Assembly (NCBI GenBank): GCA_022828595.1
Contig: JAKGHH010000006.1
Coordinates: 18,224,499 to 18,288,498, forward strand
DNA: 64,000 bases
DNA from: Nelumbo lutea
Lineage: Eukaryota > Streptophyta > Magnoliopsida > Proteales > Nelumbonaceae
Reading direction: 5' to 3'
Part shown: positions 46,281 to 56,988 of the stretch, piece after piece
Layout: each line of letters starts with the position of its first letter
How positions within the stretch are numbered: position 1 is the first letter of the stretch
Program-made: the position numbers and the translations under genes
Notes under the pieces: model-generated
Told to the model about the DNA's origin: nothing
Databases searched by the model: none
Seen by the model: the letters and a program-made list of their open reading frames with translations, nothing else

Positions 46281-47199
46281 TAATGAAAGATGATTTGACC
46301 CGACCTGCTGAGATAAAGACACATGGACTTGACTCAGCACGAGCAACAACTCAGCAGCATGGCTTGACCGCAACCAAGTAACGAGCCTGTAGTACTGCTC
46401 GATACGTCATAACTCTATATAGGGGAAGCTCGCTACAACGCGAGCTCCAGGTCCCCCAAGCTATTGAGAAGGGAATACTCCAAGACTATTTTAGCTCACG
46501 GGCTAGGGAAACCAGCTCGCTCCAGCACCTGGGCAGAAGAACTGCCCCAAAGACCAATCTTGATGAGGGTCACCTCGAAGTACCCCTAAGAGCTTGCTAC
46601 AAAGTAGCTCACGGCAAGGATAGCTCGCTATGAAGTAACTTACAAATGAGTGATGCGACGCTCTCAGGAAGCTTCCATCTGACAAGACCGTACTAGTCAG
46701 ACTGTGCTACGTCTCTCGATTGGCGACACAATCCTTGTCCTTTCTACAGTCTGTACCCACGTCTCTTGACAGATAGAGGCGTGCCTGCCCCTTTGGGACG
46801 TGTCACTCAACCAAGCGGATAATACACTATAATGATCACTTGCGCAGACCTGGAAGGTAACGACTGTGACAGGAGCCCAGTGGCAGTTATGCCTGATTTG
46901 ATAAGAATGCCCCTATAAAATCCTTTTTCGCAAAGGGGAGAGATACATTCACTCATTCTGAACTTTGGATTATCTTACTTACTCACAAATTAACCTCGTA
47001 AGCATAGTGATCTAGCGCGACCTACACTCTTAGCTTTTTATACTATTTCCTTCCTCCCCAGTGTTCTAACTTAAGCTTCTGAGTATTCCCACTAGGCAAA
47101 TCCCCAGGAATCCTTCTTCTTCATCTTCTCAGGTGTCATCCGTTGCTAACAGGAAGCCAGTCAGTAGCCAGCTAGGAGTGCCCGGATCGTGCTGCATCA
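46281..47199 (+). repeat. 5' LTR of the Tat element
   Basis: 919 bp. It starts TAATGAAAGATGATTTGACC where the 3' LTR has TGATGGAAG, so the TG terminus has mutated, and ends CGTGCTGCATCA. TATAAAA lies at 46914-46920, about 280 bp before the end. Confidence 0.9.
46914..46920 (+). promoter_or_regulatory. TATA box of the Tat 5' LTR
   Basis: CCCCTATAAAATCC; the 3' LTR has CCCCTATAAAAGCC at the matching place (56481-56494). Confidence 0.75.
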
Positions 47200-47200
47200 T

Positions 47201-47219
47201 TTGGCATTGTCTGTGGGAA
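47201..47219 (+). other. primer-binding-site region of the Tat element
   Basis: TTGGCATTGTCTGTGGGAA follows the LTR by one base. Tat elements usually read TTGGCGCCGTCTGTGGGAA here, so the CG-rich part has probably decayed by C-to-T and G-to-A changes. Confidence 0.7.
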
Positions 47220-47280
47220 CACTTCTAAAAGCCTTCCTCCAAGCTTTTACAGCTCCTTCTTCCAAAAACATAGCATTCTT

Positions 47281-48670
47281 CATGGCTTCTTCCAGCAATG
47301 TCGGACGTGGCAACAGCCAGAACACTTTTGGGGAGCAACCCCAGCTTCCTACTATCTACATTGGACAGTTTACCGTCACCCTCTTCGCAGATAGAGTTCC
47401 CAGTCTGAGTGTACCTTTTATAGTGGCAACCGCCGTTACTCCGCTCCCTTCTACAGTAGGAGCAACCTTTGCTAAACCCTCGGTTGTGCCCCCAACGGCC
47501 AACCTGAACCAACTGGAGGACTTGGTGCAATGCATGCGGGCCATGCAGGCTCAAGTGCAACAGTTTCAACAACTCCAACTCTACCAACAAGTGTTGCACC
47601 AGGTTTCCCAATACTAGTACCAACAGCAATTTCCTTATCTGGCTCAGGCCCAGCCGTCGCTTCCCACTCGGCACCCGACCACGAAGCAGACCAAGCCCTC
47701 CCGTCAGAGTGAGCAGCCTTGTCAGTGAGAAGCCTCCTAGGTCCAGGATCCAACCAAGAGCCAAGCCTCTTCCCGTAGCAAGAAGGAGAGGCTAGCTACC
47801 CCTGCCTCGCAGCCTATGGGTGGGTCAGGGGCCTCTCAGCCAACAAAGCCCATGTCACCACAGCCTTCGCAGTTCGAGCTCCCGCTTGCGGAGAATCCGT
47901 TCGAGGTCCTGGACGCAGACTATAGATTGGGCTCTTTGGTCTAGAGTCATCACCAGCAGTCCGAGCCTATCGAGCTTGGTGACACCGAAGTGTTAAGCAC
48001 CAACGCCGAGCCAACAAAGCAGTAGCGAAGACGTCGGTGAGCTCGCCGAACTGCTTCTAGAGCCTCTCCCGAGCTCAAAGGAAAAGAGGAGGTATGCTCA
48101 TCTGAAGTGAAAGCTACCCCCCTCCTCTCGGTTTCTTCCCCGCTATCTCCAGAACTCCTTGCTGTCCCCTTGCCAAGGGATTTCAAGCTCCCTCCTCTAG
48201 ACAAGTATGATGGGTCTTTCGATCCAAATGACCATGTGGACGCTTTCCAATCCCAGATGCACCTGGCACAAGCCAGCGAGTCCTGCATGTGCGTGGCCTT
48301 TTCTACTACCTTCAAAGGAGTGGCCCGCACCTGGTACCGAAACCTCACACCCAGCTCGATAAGAAGTTGGGTGCAGTTCGTGCAAGTTTTCACCTCCCAC
48401 TTTGTCACCAGCAAGAGGTGCCCACGAACTCAGGAGAGCCTCCTCGGCATAGTGCAAAAGGAAGGGGAGTCTATCCGGAGCTACATCAAGCGATTCAATG
48501 AAGCTTGTTTGCAGATACCCGATCTGGATCTCGCAGTTCGCCTCACAGCAGCCAAGCGAGGTATCACCCATAAGGAGTTCAAGTGGCACGTAGTTTTCAA
48601 CCAACCCAAAACCGTAACCGAATTCCTTAAACTCGCGAATCGGTTCATTGGGACCGGCAGGGAAGAGTAG
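47281..48670 (+). pseudogene. Tat gag polyprotein
   Basis: Starts MASSSNVGRGNSQNTFGEQP at 47281. The N-terminal half is Gln/Pro/Ser-rich and broken by stops near 47617, 47706 and 47942. The conserved core (48107-48670) has VPLPRDFKLPPLDKYDGSFD, AFSTTFKGVARTWYRNLTP, FTSHFVTSKRCPRTQESLL and GESIRSYIKRFNEACLQIPD, a Retrotrans_gag domain of the Tat type, and ends FLKLANRFIGTGREE. No zinc knuckle is visible downstream before protease. Confidence 0.88.
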
Positions 48671-49200
48671 AACCCCCCAAAATGGCCAAGGATAGAAGAC
48701 CCCATCTTCTTCACAGAAGATGATGCACACAGGGTCCACTACCCCCATGATGATGTGCTCGTCATAAAGGTGAAGATCAATGACTTCGAAGTTAAGCGAG
48801 TCCTTGTCGATTCAAGCAGCTTGGCAGACATCCTCTTCAAAGCAGCCTTCAACAAACTTCAGCTTCAGGAGAGCGACCAAAAGCCTACGAACACTCCCTT
48901 GGTGGGCTTCAGCGGAGAGGAAGTTCGGCCCCTAGAAAGGGTGACAATACCTGTGGAAGTTGACACCTAGCCTAGCATTGTGAGGCTCAACTATGACTTC
49001 TTGGTGTCGCAACCCCCTCCCCGTACAATGCCATAGTGGGTCGGCTGATTACCCATGCTTTACGGGTTGTGGTGTCCACCTACTACTTGGCCATGAAGTT
49101 CCCCATGGACTTCGGCATCGGGGTAGCGCGAGGTGACCAGCTTGAGTCTCACAAATGCTAAGTTACCGCCCTCAAGGGAAAAGCCAAGGTGGTTGATGAC
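48671..49200 (+). pseudogene. Tat aspartic protease
   Basis: The clearest segment, 48755-48970, reads MLVIKVKINDFEVKRVLVDS then SSLADILFKAAFNKL and LVGFSGEEVRPLERVTIPVE. The catalytic D-T/S-G motif is DSSS here, so the glycine is lost. Stops at 48968 and after SQPP near 49020 interrupt the frame. Downstream, YNAIVGR appears with a frameshift near 49020, corresponding to the second protease motif before the RT linker. Confidence 0.8.
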
Positions 49201-50230
49201 CTCGAGCTGGAGCGACCTACGGAGTAGAGCGAGGAGCGAGCTGTGCCTACGGAGGAGACTGTCTCTATCCCAGCCTCGGTAGAGGATCCTGCTCGAACGC
49301 TTCAGATTAGTGCTTCCATCGAGGAGCCCCTACGATCCAAATTGGTATGCCTTCTACTTAAGAATTTAGATGTTTTTGCTTAGTCTACGGCAGAAATGCC
49401 CGGCATAGACCCCCAACATCATAACTCATAAGCTTAATATCGATCCAGTAGTTAGGCTCATTAGATAGAAGAAACACAACCTAGCCCCAGATCAGTGGAG
49501 TGCAGTCGATGAGGAGGTCGGGAAGCTCCTTGCGGCCGATTTTATCGGGGAAGTCCATTACCCGAGCTGGGTGGCCAACCCCGTACTGGTGAAAAAGGCT
49601 AACGGTAAATGGCGCATGTGCGTCGACTACACTGACCTGAACTAAGCTTGCCCAAAGGACTGCTTCCCACTTCCTAGGATTGACCGTCTGGTGGACGCGA
49701 CATCGGGGCATGAGTTGTTGAGCTTTCTAGATGCCTACTCGGGCTACAACCAGATCAGGGTGGACCCGACAGATGAAGAAAAGACTGCCTTCATAACCGA
49801 GCTTGGCCTGTACTGCTACAAGGTCATGCCCTTTGGATTAAAAAATGTCGGGGAAACCTTCCAAAGACTTGTAAATAAACTGTTTGAGCAATTGATTGGC
49901 CACAAGGTGGAATGTTATGGAGATGACATGGTCATCAAAAACCCAACTCTCTTGCGACTTAATACAAGATTTGGACTTAGTTTTTGAAATTCTGCGTAAA
50001 TTCAATATGAAGTTGAACCTGAATAAATGTGCCTTTGGAATCACCTCGGGTAAATTTTTGGGGTGCATTGTGAACTGGCACGGCATTGAGGCCAACCCGG
50101 ACAAAATAAAGGCCATCTTAGATATGAGACCACCTTGGAAAGTGAAGGAGGTTCAGAGGTTGAACGGTAGAATAGCCGCTCTGAGCCGCTTCATGTCCAA
50201 ATTGGCAAATCGCTACCTGCCTTTCTTTAA
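49201..50230 (+). pseudogene. Tat reverse transcriptase
   Basis: The N-terminal linker (HNLAPDQWSAVDEEVGKLL) is followed by NPVLVKKANGKWRMCVDYTD, FPLPRIDRLVDATSGHELLS, FLDAYSGYNQIRVDP, MPFGLKNVGETFQRLVNKLF and the catalytic YGDDMV (usually YVDDMV in this lineage). A frameshift near 49945 separates this from DLIQDLDLVFEILRKFNMKL and NLNKCAFGITSGKFLG. Stops near 49383, 49468 and 49647 also interrupt it. Confidence 0.88.
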
Positions 50231-51240
50231 GGCAATGAAAAGCAAAGGGTTCGAATGGACCCAAGACTGTCAGCTTGCATTTGATGAGCTCAAAAAATAC
50301 CTCGCTAGTATAGCGGTCTTAATCCGGCCCGAAGAGGGCGATGTTTTAGAGTTATACCTCTCGGTCAGCGACGAAGTGATCAGCTCAGTACTAATAAAAG
50401 AAGTAGATCGGGTCCAATGACCTCTCTACTATGTTAGTAAAGTGCTGCAGGGAGCAGGGATAAGATACTTGGAGATAGAAAAACTGGCCTACGCACTAGT
50501 TATTGTAGCCCGAATGCTCCGCCTGTACTTCCATGCTCACATTGTTATCGTCCTCACCGACAAACCTCTGTGGCAAGTCTTACTCAAGCCCGAGCTCTCT
50601 GGTCAACTGATGAAGTGGCCCATTGAGCTCAGCGAGTACGATCTCTAATATAAGCCGTGGACTGCTATTAAAGCCCAAGCCTTAGCAGATTTCATTGTAG
50701 AATGCACTTTCAGCTCTGAAGTCCCTAGGCCGGTTGAGCACGAGGCCCCCAGTTCGGGCGAGCCCAGAGCTCCCAGGCCGGTCGAGTCTGAGCACCGTGA
50801 GGTAGTAGCCAGTGCGGCATCTCTCCTAGTTAGGCCAAGCACGAATTGGGATGAGGAGCCCTGGATCCTTCATGTAGATGGCTCCTCGAACCAGTAGGGC
50901 AACAAAGCCGAAATAGTCCTGCACGTCCCAAGTGGCACAAAACTGGAGTACGCACTATGCTTCAAGTTCGCGGCATCCTACAATGAAGCCGAGTATGAAG
51001 CGTTGATAGTCGGGCTAGCTCTAGCCAAAGAAGCCAAACACATTATCATCGGCAACGACTCCCAGCTCGTGGTCAATCAGGTCATAGGAGAATACGAAGC
51101 TCACGAACCGACTATGATTGCCTAGTTAGCCAAAGTACAGGAGGCCCTGTTCAACTTCCATTCATATTTCATTAGGCAAATCCCAAGGTCAGAGAACGTT
51201 GAGGTCGATGCCCTGTCCCGGTTAGCCAGCACTAGTGATA
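50231..51240 (+). pseudogene. Tat RNase H and additional RNase H
   Basis: The first RNase H has FEWTQDCQLAFDELKKYL, LELYLSVSDEVISSVLI, PLYYVSKVLQGAG and RYLEIEKLAYALVIVARML. After a linker (50700-50850) a second, separate RNase H reads WILHVDGSSN, YNEAEYEALIVGLALAKEA, IIIGNDSQLVVNQVIGEYEA and VDALSRLAS. The D...E...D...D pattern and its place before integrase match the additional (archaeal-like) RNase H of Tat elements. Stops (50420, 50648, 50898, 51125) inactivate both. Confidence 0.85.
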
Positions 51241-52565
51241 ACACCATGAGAACCGTGTACATAGAGAACTTGCCTCGGCCTAGCATTCTCGCGGGGGGGG
51301 GGGTAGAGGAGGTCGCTCCTATTGTTCAAGTAGATTCGATCTGGATCGACCCGCTCACGAGCTTCCTACTACACGGGACCTTCCTTGTGGACCGCAACGC
51401 CGACAGGAGGGTAGAGCGTTAGGCAACCAAATATGTCATGATAGATGAACAGTTGTACCGAAGATCCTACACGCTCCCCTACCTACGCTGCTTGTGACCT
51501 ACTGAAGCCGAGCTCGTACTCCGCGACACTCATGAGGGCCTGTGCGGCGGACACTTGGGGGGCAGGGCCCTCGCCCAAAAAGCACTACGACAGGGATACT
51601 ACTGGCAACAATGAAAGCAGATGCCGTTGAGCTCGTTAGAAAGTGTGACAAGTGCCAGAGATATGCCAACGTCCACCATTAGCCCACTGTCATTCTCAAG
51701 TATATCACTAGCCCGTGGCCTTTCGTGCAATTGGGCATCGACATACTTGGATCGTTTCCACCAGCAACAGGTTAGAGGAAGTTTCTAGTGGTTGCAGTGG
51801 ATATTTCACCAATTAGGTAGAAGTCGAACCCCTTGTAACAATCAAAGCCTGAAACGTTTAGAACTTCTTTTGGAAGAACATAGTGTGCCGCTTCAGGTTA
51901 CCTCGAGTATTGATTTCTGATAATGGTATGCAGTTCGAGGACATCAAGTTCCAGAACTGGTTCCAAGACATGGGGACCCAACAGAACATCACTTCAGTCG
52001 CACATCCTCAAGCAAACGGTCAAGCAGAGGTCACGAACAGAGCTATTCTTCGCGGACTCAAAGCATGCCTAGACCGATCTAAAGGACTGTGGGTAGACGA
52101 GCTACCCAGCATTCTATGGGCTTACCGAACCACAGAGAAGACCGCCACAGGAGAAACTCCCTTCAACCTCACCTACGGCACCAAAGCAGTCATCCCAGCT
52201 GAGATTGAGGTTCCCTCGCTACGACTAGGAGCGTACAATGACAAGGCAAACGAAGACGAACTACGTACCAACCTCGACCTACTCGATGAAATAAGGGACT
52301 TTGCATGTACCAGGACCGCGGCTTATCAACAAAGAGTAGCTCGGTACTATAACGCCAGGGTCAAGAAGCGGAACCTCCACGTTGGCAACCTGTCCTTCAA
52401 AAAATTATGGTACCTGAGCCCGACGTTGGTAAGCTCAAATCGAATTGGAAAGGACCTTACCGAGTGAAACGAGTTTTTGGGGAAGGAACTTACGAGCACG
52501 AAATCCTTGAAGGGAAACAAGTACCTCGGGAATGGAATATTGTCAACTTAAGGCAATATTACCTA
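51241..52565 (+). pseudogene. Tat integrase
   Basis: N-terminal zinc domain remnants (LYRRSYTLPYLRCL, RDTHEGLCGGHLGG) lie at 51450-51560 in shifting frames. The catalytic core includes WPFVQLGIDILGSFP near 51718 and, in the long frame 51883-52467, RLPRVLISDNGMQFEDIKFQ, TSVAHPQANGQAEVTNRAIL and LWAYRTTEKTATGETPFNLT, giving the D-D-E residues. The C-terminal part ends near 52560. A run of nine Gs at 51293-51301 sits in the linker before integrase. Confidence 0.88.
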
Positions 52566-52568
52566 TAA

Positions 52569-53090
52569 CTACTGAATAGACCATGAGTCACTCCCAGAGC
52601 CTAAGGGCTAAAATGCCGAGCTAACATGACCTCGGCGCAATAAGACCCAATCACCTTTATGGAACGGGCAGACTACTGAGTAAACCATGAATCACTCCCA
52701 GAGCCTAAGGGCCAAAATGCCGAGCTAACACGACCTCGGTGCAATAAGACCCAATCGCCTCTATGGCTCGGTGAACTACTGAGTAGACCACGAGTCACTC
52801 CCAGAGCCTAAGGGCCAAAGTGCCAAACTAACACGACCTCGGCGCAATAAGACCCAGTCGCCTCTATGGCATAGGCGAACTACTAAGTAGAACATGAGTC
52901 ACTACCAGAGCCTAAGGGCCAAAATGCCGAGCTAACACGACCTCGGTGCAATAAGACCTAGTCGCCTCTATGGCATGGGCGAACTACTGGGTAGACCATG
53001 AGTCACTCCCGGAGCCTAAGGGCCAAAATGCCGAGCCAACACGATCTCGGAGAAACAAGACCCAGTTGCTTTCATGGCATGGGCAAACTT
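52569..53090 (+). repeat. tandem array of about 104-bp units
   Basis: Five units start at CTACTGAATAGACC (52569), 52671, 52775, 52880 and 52983, all with CCAGAGCCTAAGGGC and GACCTCGG. A sixth, diverged unit extends to about 53160. In most units GCCGAG and CTCGGC or CTCGGT form a 6-bp stem around a 10-nt loop (first at 52615-52636). The array separates the plus-strand pol from the minus-strand gene. Confidence 0.85.
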
Positions 53091-53648
53091 CAAGGGCAGA
53101 CTATGTCACCCCCTCAGCCTAAGGGCTAAAATACCAAGCTATCTGAGACCTCGGTATCAAGAAAGACTTAGCCACTTCAGCAGTGAAGGCAAAGTATGAA
53201 ATATTAGAGGCGTAAGCAGCTCGGGTTTAAACCCATGAAGCATAGCTCATCTCAGTACGTTGGTTGAACTAAGGAATAACCAATGAATGGATAGTTTGGG
53301 CACACATGGTAATCACTTCGCGGTACACCATAGAGATGCCTTAAACGTTAAAGGACAGCTCAGGATAACGCTACCGAAAAACCCTACTTCAGGCATGTAG
53401 CTCTGAAAGCTCAAGTGAAGAGATCACTTTAGCAAAAATAAAGGGAACACACCATACTTAGAAGAACAAGGGAGAAATTTCATTACCATTTCAAAAAAAA
53501 AAAAAAAAACAACAACCGAGCTAAATAGCTCGAGAAAGTTTAATAGAAGGTAAAAAGGGCACAACCGCCCAACAAGATCTTTTCAAGACCAGGTTTATGG
53601 CACCCGAGAGCCACCAGAAATCAGAGCAGAAAACTAATGCCACTAGCC
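53091..53648. other. 3' spacer between array and antisense gene
   Basis: No coding signal. Contains an A-tract (about 53493-53510) and short CGAGCT/AGCTCG palindromes (53516-53534). It is probably the 3' untranslated part of the antisense transcript. Confidence 0.5.
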
Positions 53649-55615
53649 TTAGGGGTTCACCTCCTCCACCTCGTCCTCGTCCTCTGGTGAGTCAGGCTCT
53701 TCCTCCTCTGCCTGGTCTATCGTCTCAGGAGATAGGCCCTTCATGGTAATGCCGTCAAGGTTGAGCCCAGAAAATTTCTTTCGGACCAACCAGCGGCAGA
53801 GCTTGAATCCGGAGGTCGTGATACTCCTGGGAGTCCTTGAAGTCCCAGACTGCCCTCTCTCGCTCGGCCTCCACCATGTTGTCGTAGTTCCGAGTTCGGT
53901 TCGGAAGAGTGCACACCAAGTCCCGGACCTGTTGGTAAAGGAGCTCCCTCTTCGCTGCCACCCTCGACTACTCCTCCCTGTAGCGTGCGCTTTCTTCAGA
54001 AAGCCTGGTGATCCGCACCTCCTCGTCTCGGACGAGCATCTCCTGGGACTCGCTCCCCTTGTGAGTGTGAAGGAGCTCGCCCCGAGTCCGGTCGAGCTCA
54101 CCCTGGAGCTTTTGAATGATGACCCTTTGGTTGCGAGCGTCGCTGGAGTGGACGTGCATCTAGAGGGCCATGGCGTGGATGGCGGTGTTCACCTGCCAAC
54201 AAGAGACTGAAGTCAGAAGACAGCGAAAGGAAGCGAAAGACGAGAAGAAGAGAATGACCACTTACCACCATACAATGAGAGGCGGTGAGCGCGGCAAGAG
54301 ATCCCCAGGCTCCACCGCCCCCCACTTAGTGACCTCCTCGTTGCAGATCGCCCTTCGGCTCTTCCATCGGGCCACCACGAAATCATTCACACCCTCCCAG
54401 TTCCCCACTGGGAACCGCGAGTAGGAAAACGGCTGAGAAGGACCAGGAGGGATCGCCCCTTGCTGCGGGAGCTCGCCCTCCTCGAGGCTAGCCCCACCAG
54501 CACCTCCTTCAGATGGAGGCAGCAGAACTTCGGGTGGCGGAGAGGTGAAGTCTGGCTCAGCAGACCCGAACTCGGTACCCCAAGAGGTGGAGGTCCGGTC
54601 GGGGCGTGACCTCTTCACTTTGCGCTTCTGGTTGCTTGAGATGAGGCAGCGCGAGTCAACACCAGACATGATGGCTGTCGAAAAAGAAACCACAAGATAT
54701 CAGTTCGGTAAAGAACAAAATGTATGTATATACATAATATTACTACAAGGCACTACGCGACTTAAAAAGACAACCTACCCGGACTCAGGCCGGCCTACAC
54801 GAGCTTCTCCTCGGTCAAGTAGTCCGAATAGAGGAAGCCTATTGATGCCTAGGACAGCATCGTTTTCTGAGTTTTGGGGTCCAGCTTGGCCCCGAGTTCC
54901 TGGATGGCGCCCCTTCAAGAAGTTGGGAAGAGCCACCCCTCGGGGTTACAGACCACAAAATAATCCCGCTTCCACGCGGGAATCTTTTTGGGTAGCTCGT
55001 ACAAGAGCTTATAGCCGCGGTGGGGAGAGAGGTAGTAAAAATGCCTCTCTGGTGGAACCCCGTAAGTGACATTTTTTGTACAAAGAATAAAGGCAAAAAT
55101 GCCAAGGTTAAAGGGGAGGCAGTACTCATAACACAAAGATATAGTCTCGACCATGTTCCGAATAGCGTTGGGATGAAGTTGATCGATGGTGACATTAAAA
55201 TGGTTTAGCACCTCCACTATTAAGGGGTGTAGGGGAAGATGCAGGCTAGCCTTGAGCTGTTCCTGGAAGATAACTATATCATTGGGACAAGGTCCCCAAG
55301 AAGGTGAAAATAGCGGATTAGAGACCTGAGTCTCTCCGCCGTCATGGAGGAAGGACCGAAAGTGTCAGGCTCCCTCCGCCGGGAAGTAGATGCTACATCA
55401 CCGGATGTCTCCCGAGCCTCCAGAACTTGCTCCTAAGCTGCACCCGAGCTCAAGGGAGCATCGTCATCTTGGTTACCGCCCTGGTAGTAGGTATGGTATG
55501 GGTACTCATACATGATTGACAGTGATTGGGACTCACTGGAAGAGACAAAACGAAGTAAACTGAGGAACCCTGGTAGACTAGATGGGTGCATGACCTCAGA
55601 ATCCGAAGGCAGCAA
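53649..55615 (-). CDS. antisense gene of the Tat element (transposase_28-like and coiled coil), decayed
   Basis: Reads right to left. First exon from MLPSDSEVM (55615) with ASLHLPLHPLIVEVLNHFNV, LHPNAIRNMVETISL and KKIPAWKRDYFVVCNPEGW, resembling the Pfam family 'putative gypsy type transposon' (Transposase_28). Second part IMSGVDSRCLISSNQKRKVK, Pro/Ser-rich. Third part a coiled coil (IIQKLQGELDRTRGELLHT, RITRLSEESARYREE), then ERAVWDFKDSQEYHDLRIQA and an acidic C-terminus. Two GT-AG introns fit: 54675-54778 (phase 1, joining LSP and AIMSG) and 54193-54265 (phase 0). Several TAG stops and a G-run frameshift near 54310 break it. The role is unknown; antisense ORFs at this place are known in Tat elements. 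Confidence 0.6.
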
Positions 55616-55650
55616 GATGGCAAGAAAGGAAATGAGGCCCAGGGGGTCCT

Positions 55651-55660
55651 CCTATTTATA
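55651..55660 (-). promoter_or_regulatory. TATA box of the antisense gene
   Basis: The complement reads TATAAATAGG, 36 bp upstream of the first ATG at 55615, so the antisense gene appears to have its own core promoter inside the element, separate from the LTR. Confidence 0.6.
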
Positions 55661-55868
55661 GTCTCTATGCTTCCGAATCAATGGCTCAGATCAAGGTAAT
55701 GATGGCTGCATGACATCCAGAGTTAAGAGCTTCATGCGCAGGTGATTCTCGCGCACACATTTAATATGAGTAGTCAATCATGTTTGAATTTAGGTCAAAT
55801 CAATCCGTCACACTTCATGAACTCCTCGCAATAAGGCAACACTCTTAGCTCAAGGAGTGGGGGGCAAT
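55661..55868 (+). other. antisense-gene upstream region and polypurine tract
   Basis: A short noncoding stretch ending in CAAGGAGTGGGGGGCAAT (55851-55868), the polypurine tract that abuts the 3' LTR. It includes the direct motif CATGCGCAGG...TCGCGCACAC. Confidence 0.65.
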
Positions 55869-56767
55869 TGATGGAAGATGATTTGACCCGACCTGCTGAG
55901 ATGATGACACATGGACCTGACTCAACACGAGCCACAGCTCAGCACCATGGCTTGACCACGACTAAGTAACAAGCCTGTAGAACAGCTCGCTATAAGGGGA
56001 GCTCGCGTTGCAACGAGCTCCAGGTCCCCCGAGCTATTGAGAAGGGAATACTTCAAGACTATTTCAACTCGCAAGTTAGGAAAACTAGCTCGCTCCAGCA
56101 CTTAGGGAGAAGAACTGCCCCCAAATGTCAACTGAGATGAGGATCACCTCGAAGCACCCCTAAGCTTGCTACAAAGTAGCTTGCGGCAAGGATAGCTTGC
56201 TACGAAGTAACTTATGAATGAGTGATGCGACACTCTTAGGAAGCTTCCATTTGACAAGACCGTACCGGTTAGACTGCGCTACATCTCTCGACTGGCGGTG
56301 TAGTCCTTGTCCGTTTTACAGTCTGCACCCACGTCTCTTGATAGATAGAGGCGTCTCTGCCTCTTTGGGACGTGTCACTTAGCCAAGCTGATAGTACACT
56401 ATAACGATCACCTGCGCAGACCTGGCAGGTAATGGCTGCGACAAAAGCCCATGGCGGTTATGCCTAATTTGACAAGAGCGCCCCTATAAAAGCCTTTTTG
56501 GCGAAGGGGAAAGATACATTCACTCATTCTGAACTTTGGATTATCTTACTTACTCACAAATTAACCTCGTAAGCATAGTGATCTAGCGCGACCTACACTC
56601 TTAGCTTTTTATACTATTTCCTTCCTCCCCAGTGTTCTAACTTAAGCTTCTGAGTATTCCCACTAGGCAAATCCCCAGGAATGCTTCTTCATCTTCTCAG
56701 GTGTCATCCGTTGCTAACAGGAAGCCAGTCAGTAGCCAGCTAGGAGTGCCCGGATCGTGCTGCATCT
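55869..56767 (+). repeat. 3' LTR of the Tat element
   Basis: 899 bp, starts TGATGGAAGATG, ends CGTGCTGCATCT; matches 46281-47199 with small indels such as the loss of TCATAACTC near 55993. TATAAAA is at 56485-56491. Confidence 0.9.
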
Positions 56768-56772
56768 GAATC

Positions 56773-56988
56773 CTTTCATCAATTGATCCAGGCGCTTGAT
56801 AACCTTCTTGGGAGTTGCGACTTCCGACATTAAGTATATTGGAATACTACTCAACACATGTCTAATTAGGACCAACTTACCTCCCGCTGAAATCATTTTC
56901 CTTTCTAGCCCAAAATTTTTGCTGCCACATTTTGCACAATCCCATCAAATGCTTCTACTTTCACTCGGCCCTTAGCAATGGGGATCCC
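56773..56988 (-). pseudogene. LINE ORF2 fragment, RT thumb region
   Basis: Minus-strand frames read PIAKGRVKVEAFDGI, then KMISAGGKLVLIRHVLSSIP, IYLMSEVATPKKVIKRLDQL. These are the conserved post-catalytic RT motifs of plant LINEs. One in-frame TAG follows AAKILG. The fragment is bounded by the Tat element on the left and a copia LTR on the right. Confidence 0.85.

Larger units (their letters stand above)
46281..56767 (+). mobile_element. complete Tat-lineage gypsy element with antisense gene
   Basis: 10,487 bp. LTRs 46281-47199 and 55869-56767; GAATC flanks both sides (46276-46280 and 56768-56772). Coding order on the plus strand is gag, protease, RT, RNase H, additional RNase H, integrase; then a tandem array, an antisense gene on the minus strand, the polypurine tract and the 3' LTR. 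The additional RNase H after the first, plus a 3' antisense ORF, is characteristic of the Tat lineage (Retand/Grande/RIRE2 type). Many in-frame stops show it is not autonomous now. Confidence 0.93.

Noticed and set aside
47225..47764. A 179-codon minus-strand ORF, and a similar 183-codon one at 48748-48197
   Set aside because: Both lie opposite the conserved gag frame and show no domain; they are shadows caused by codon composition of gag.
49201..52565. Integrated plant pararetrovirus (RT and RNase H present)
   Set aside because: An integrase follows RNase H, LTRs with a 5-bp target duplication flank the element, and no movement or coat protein motif is seen.
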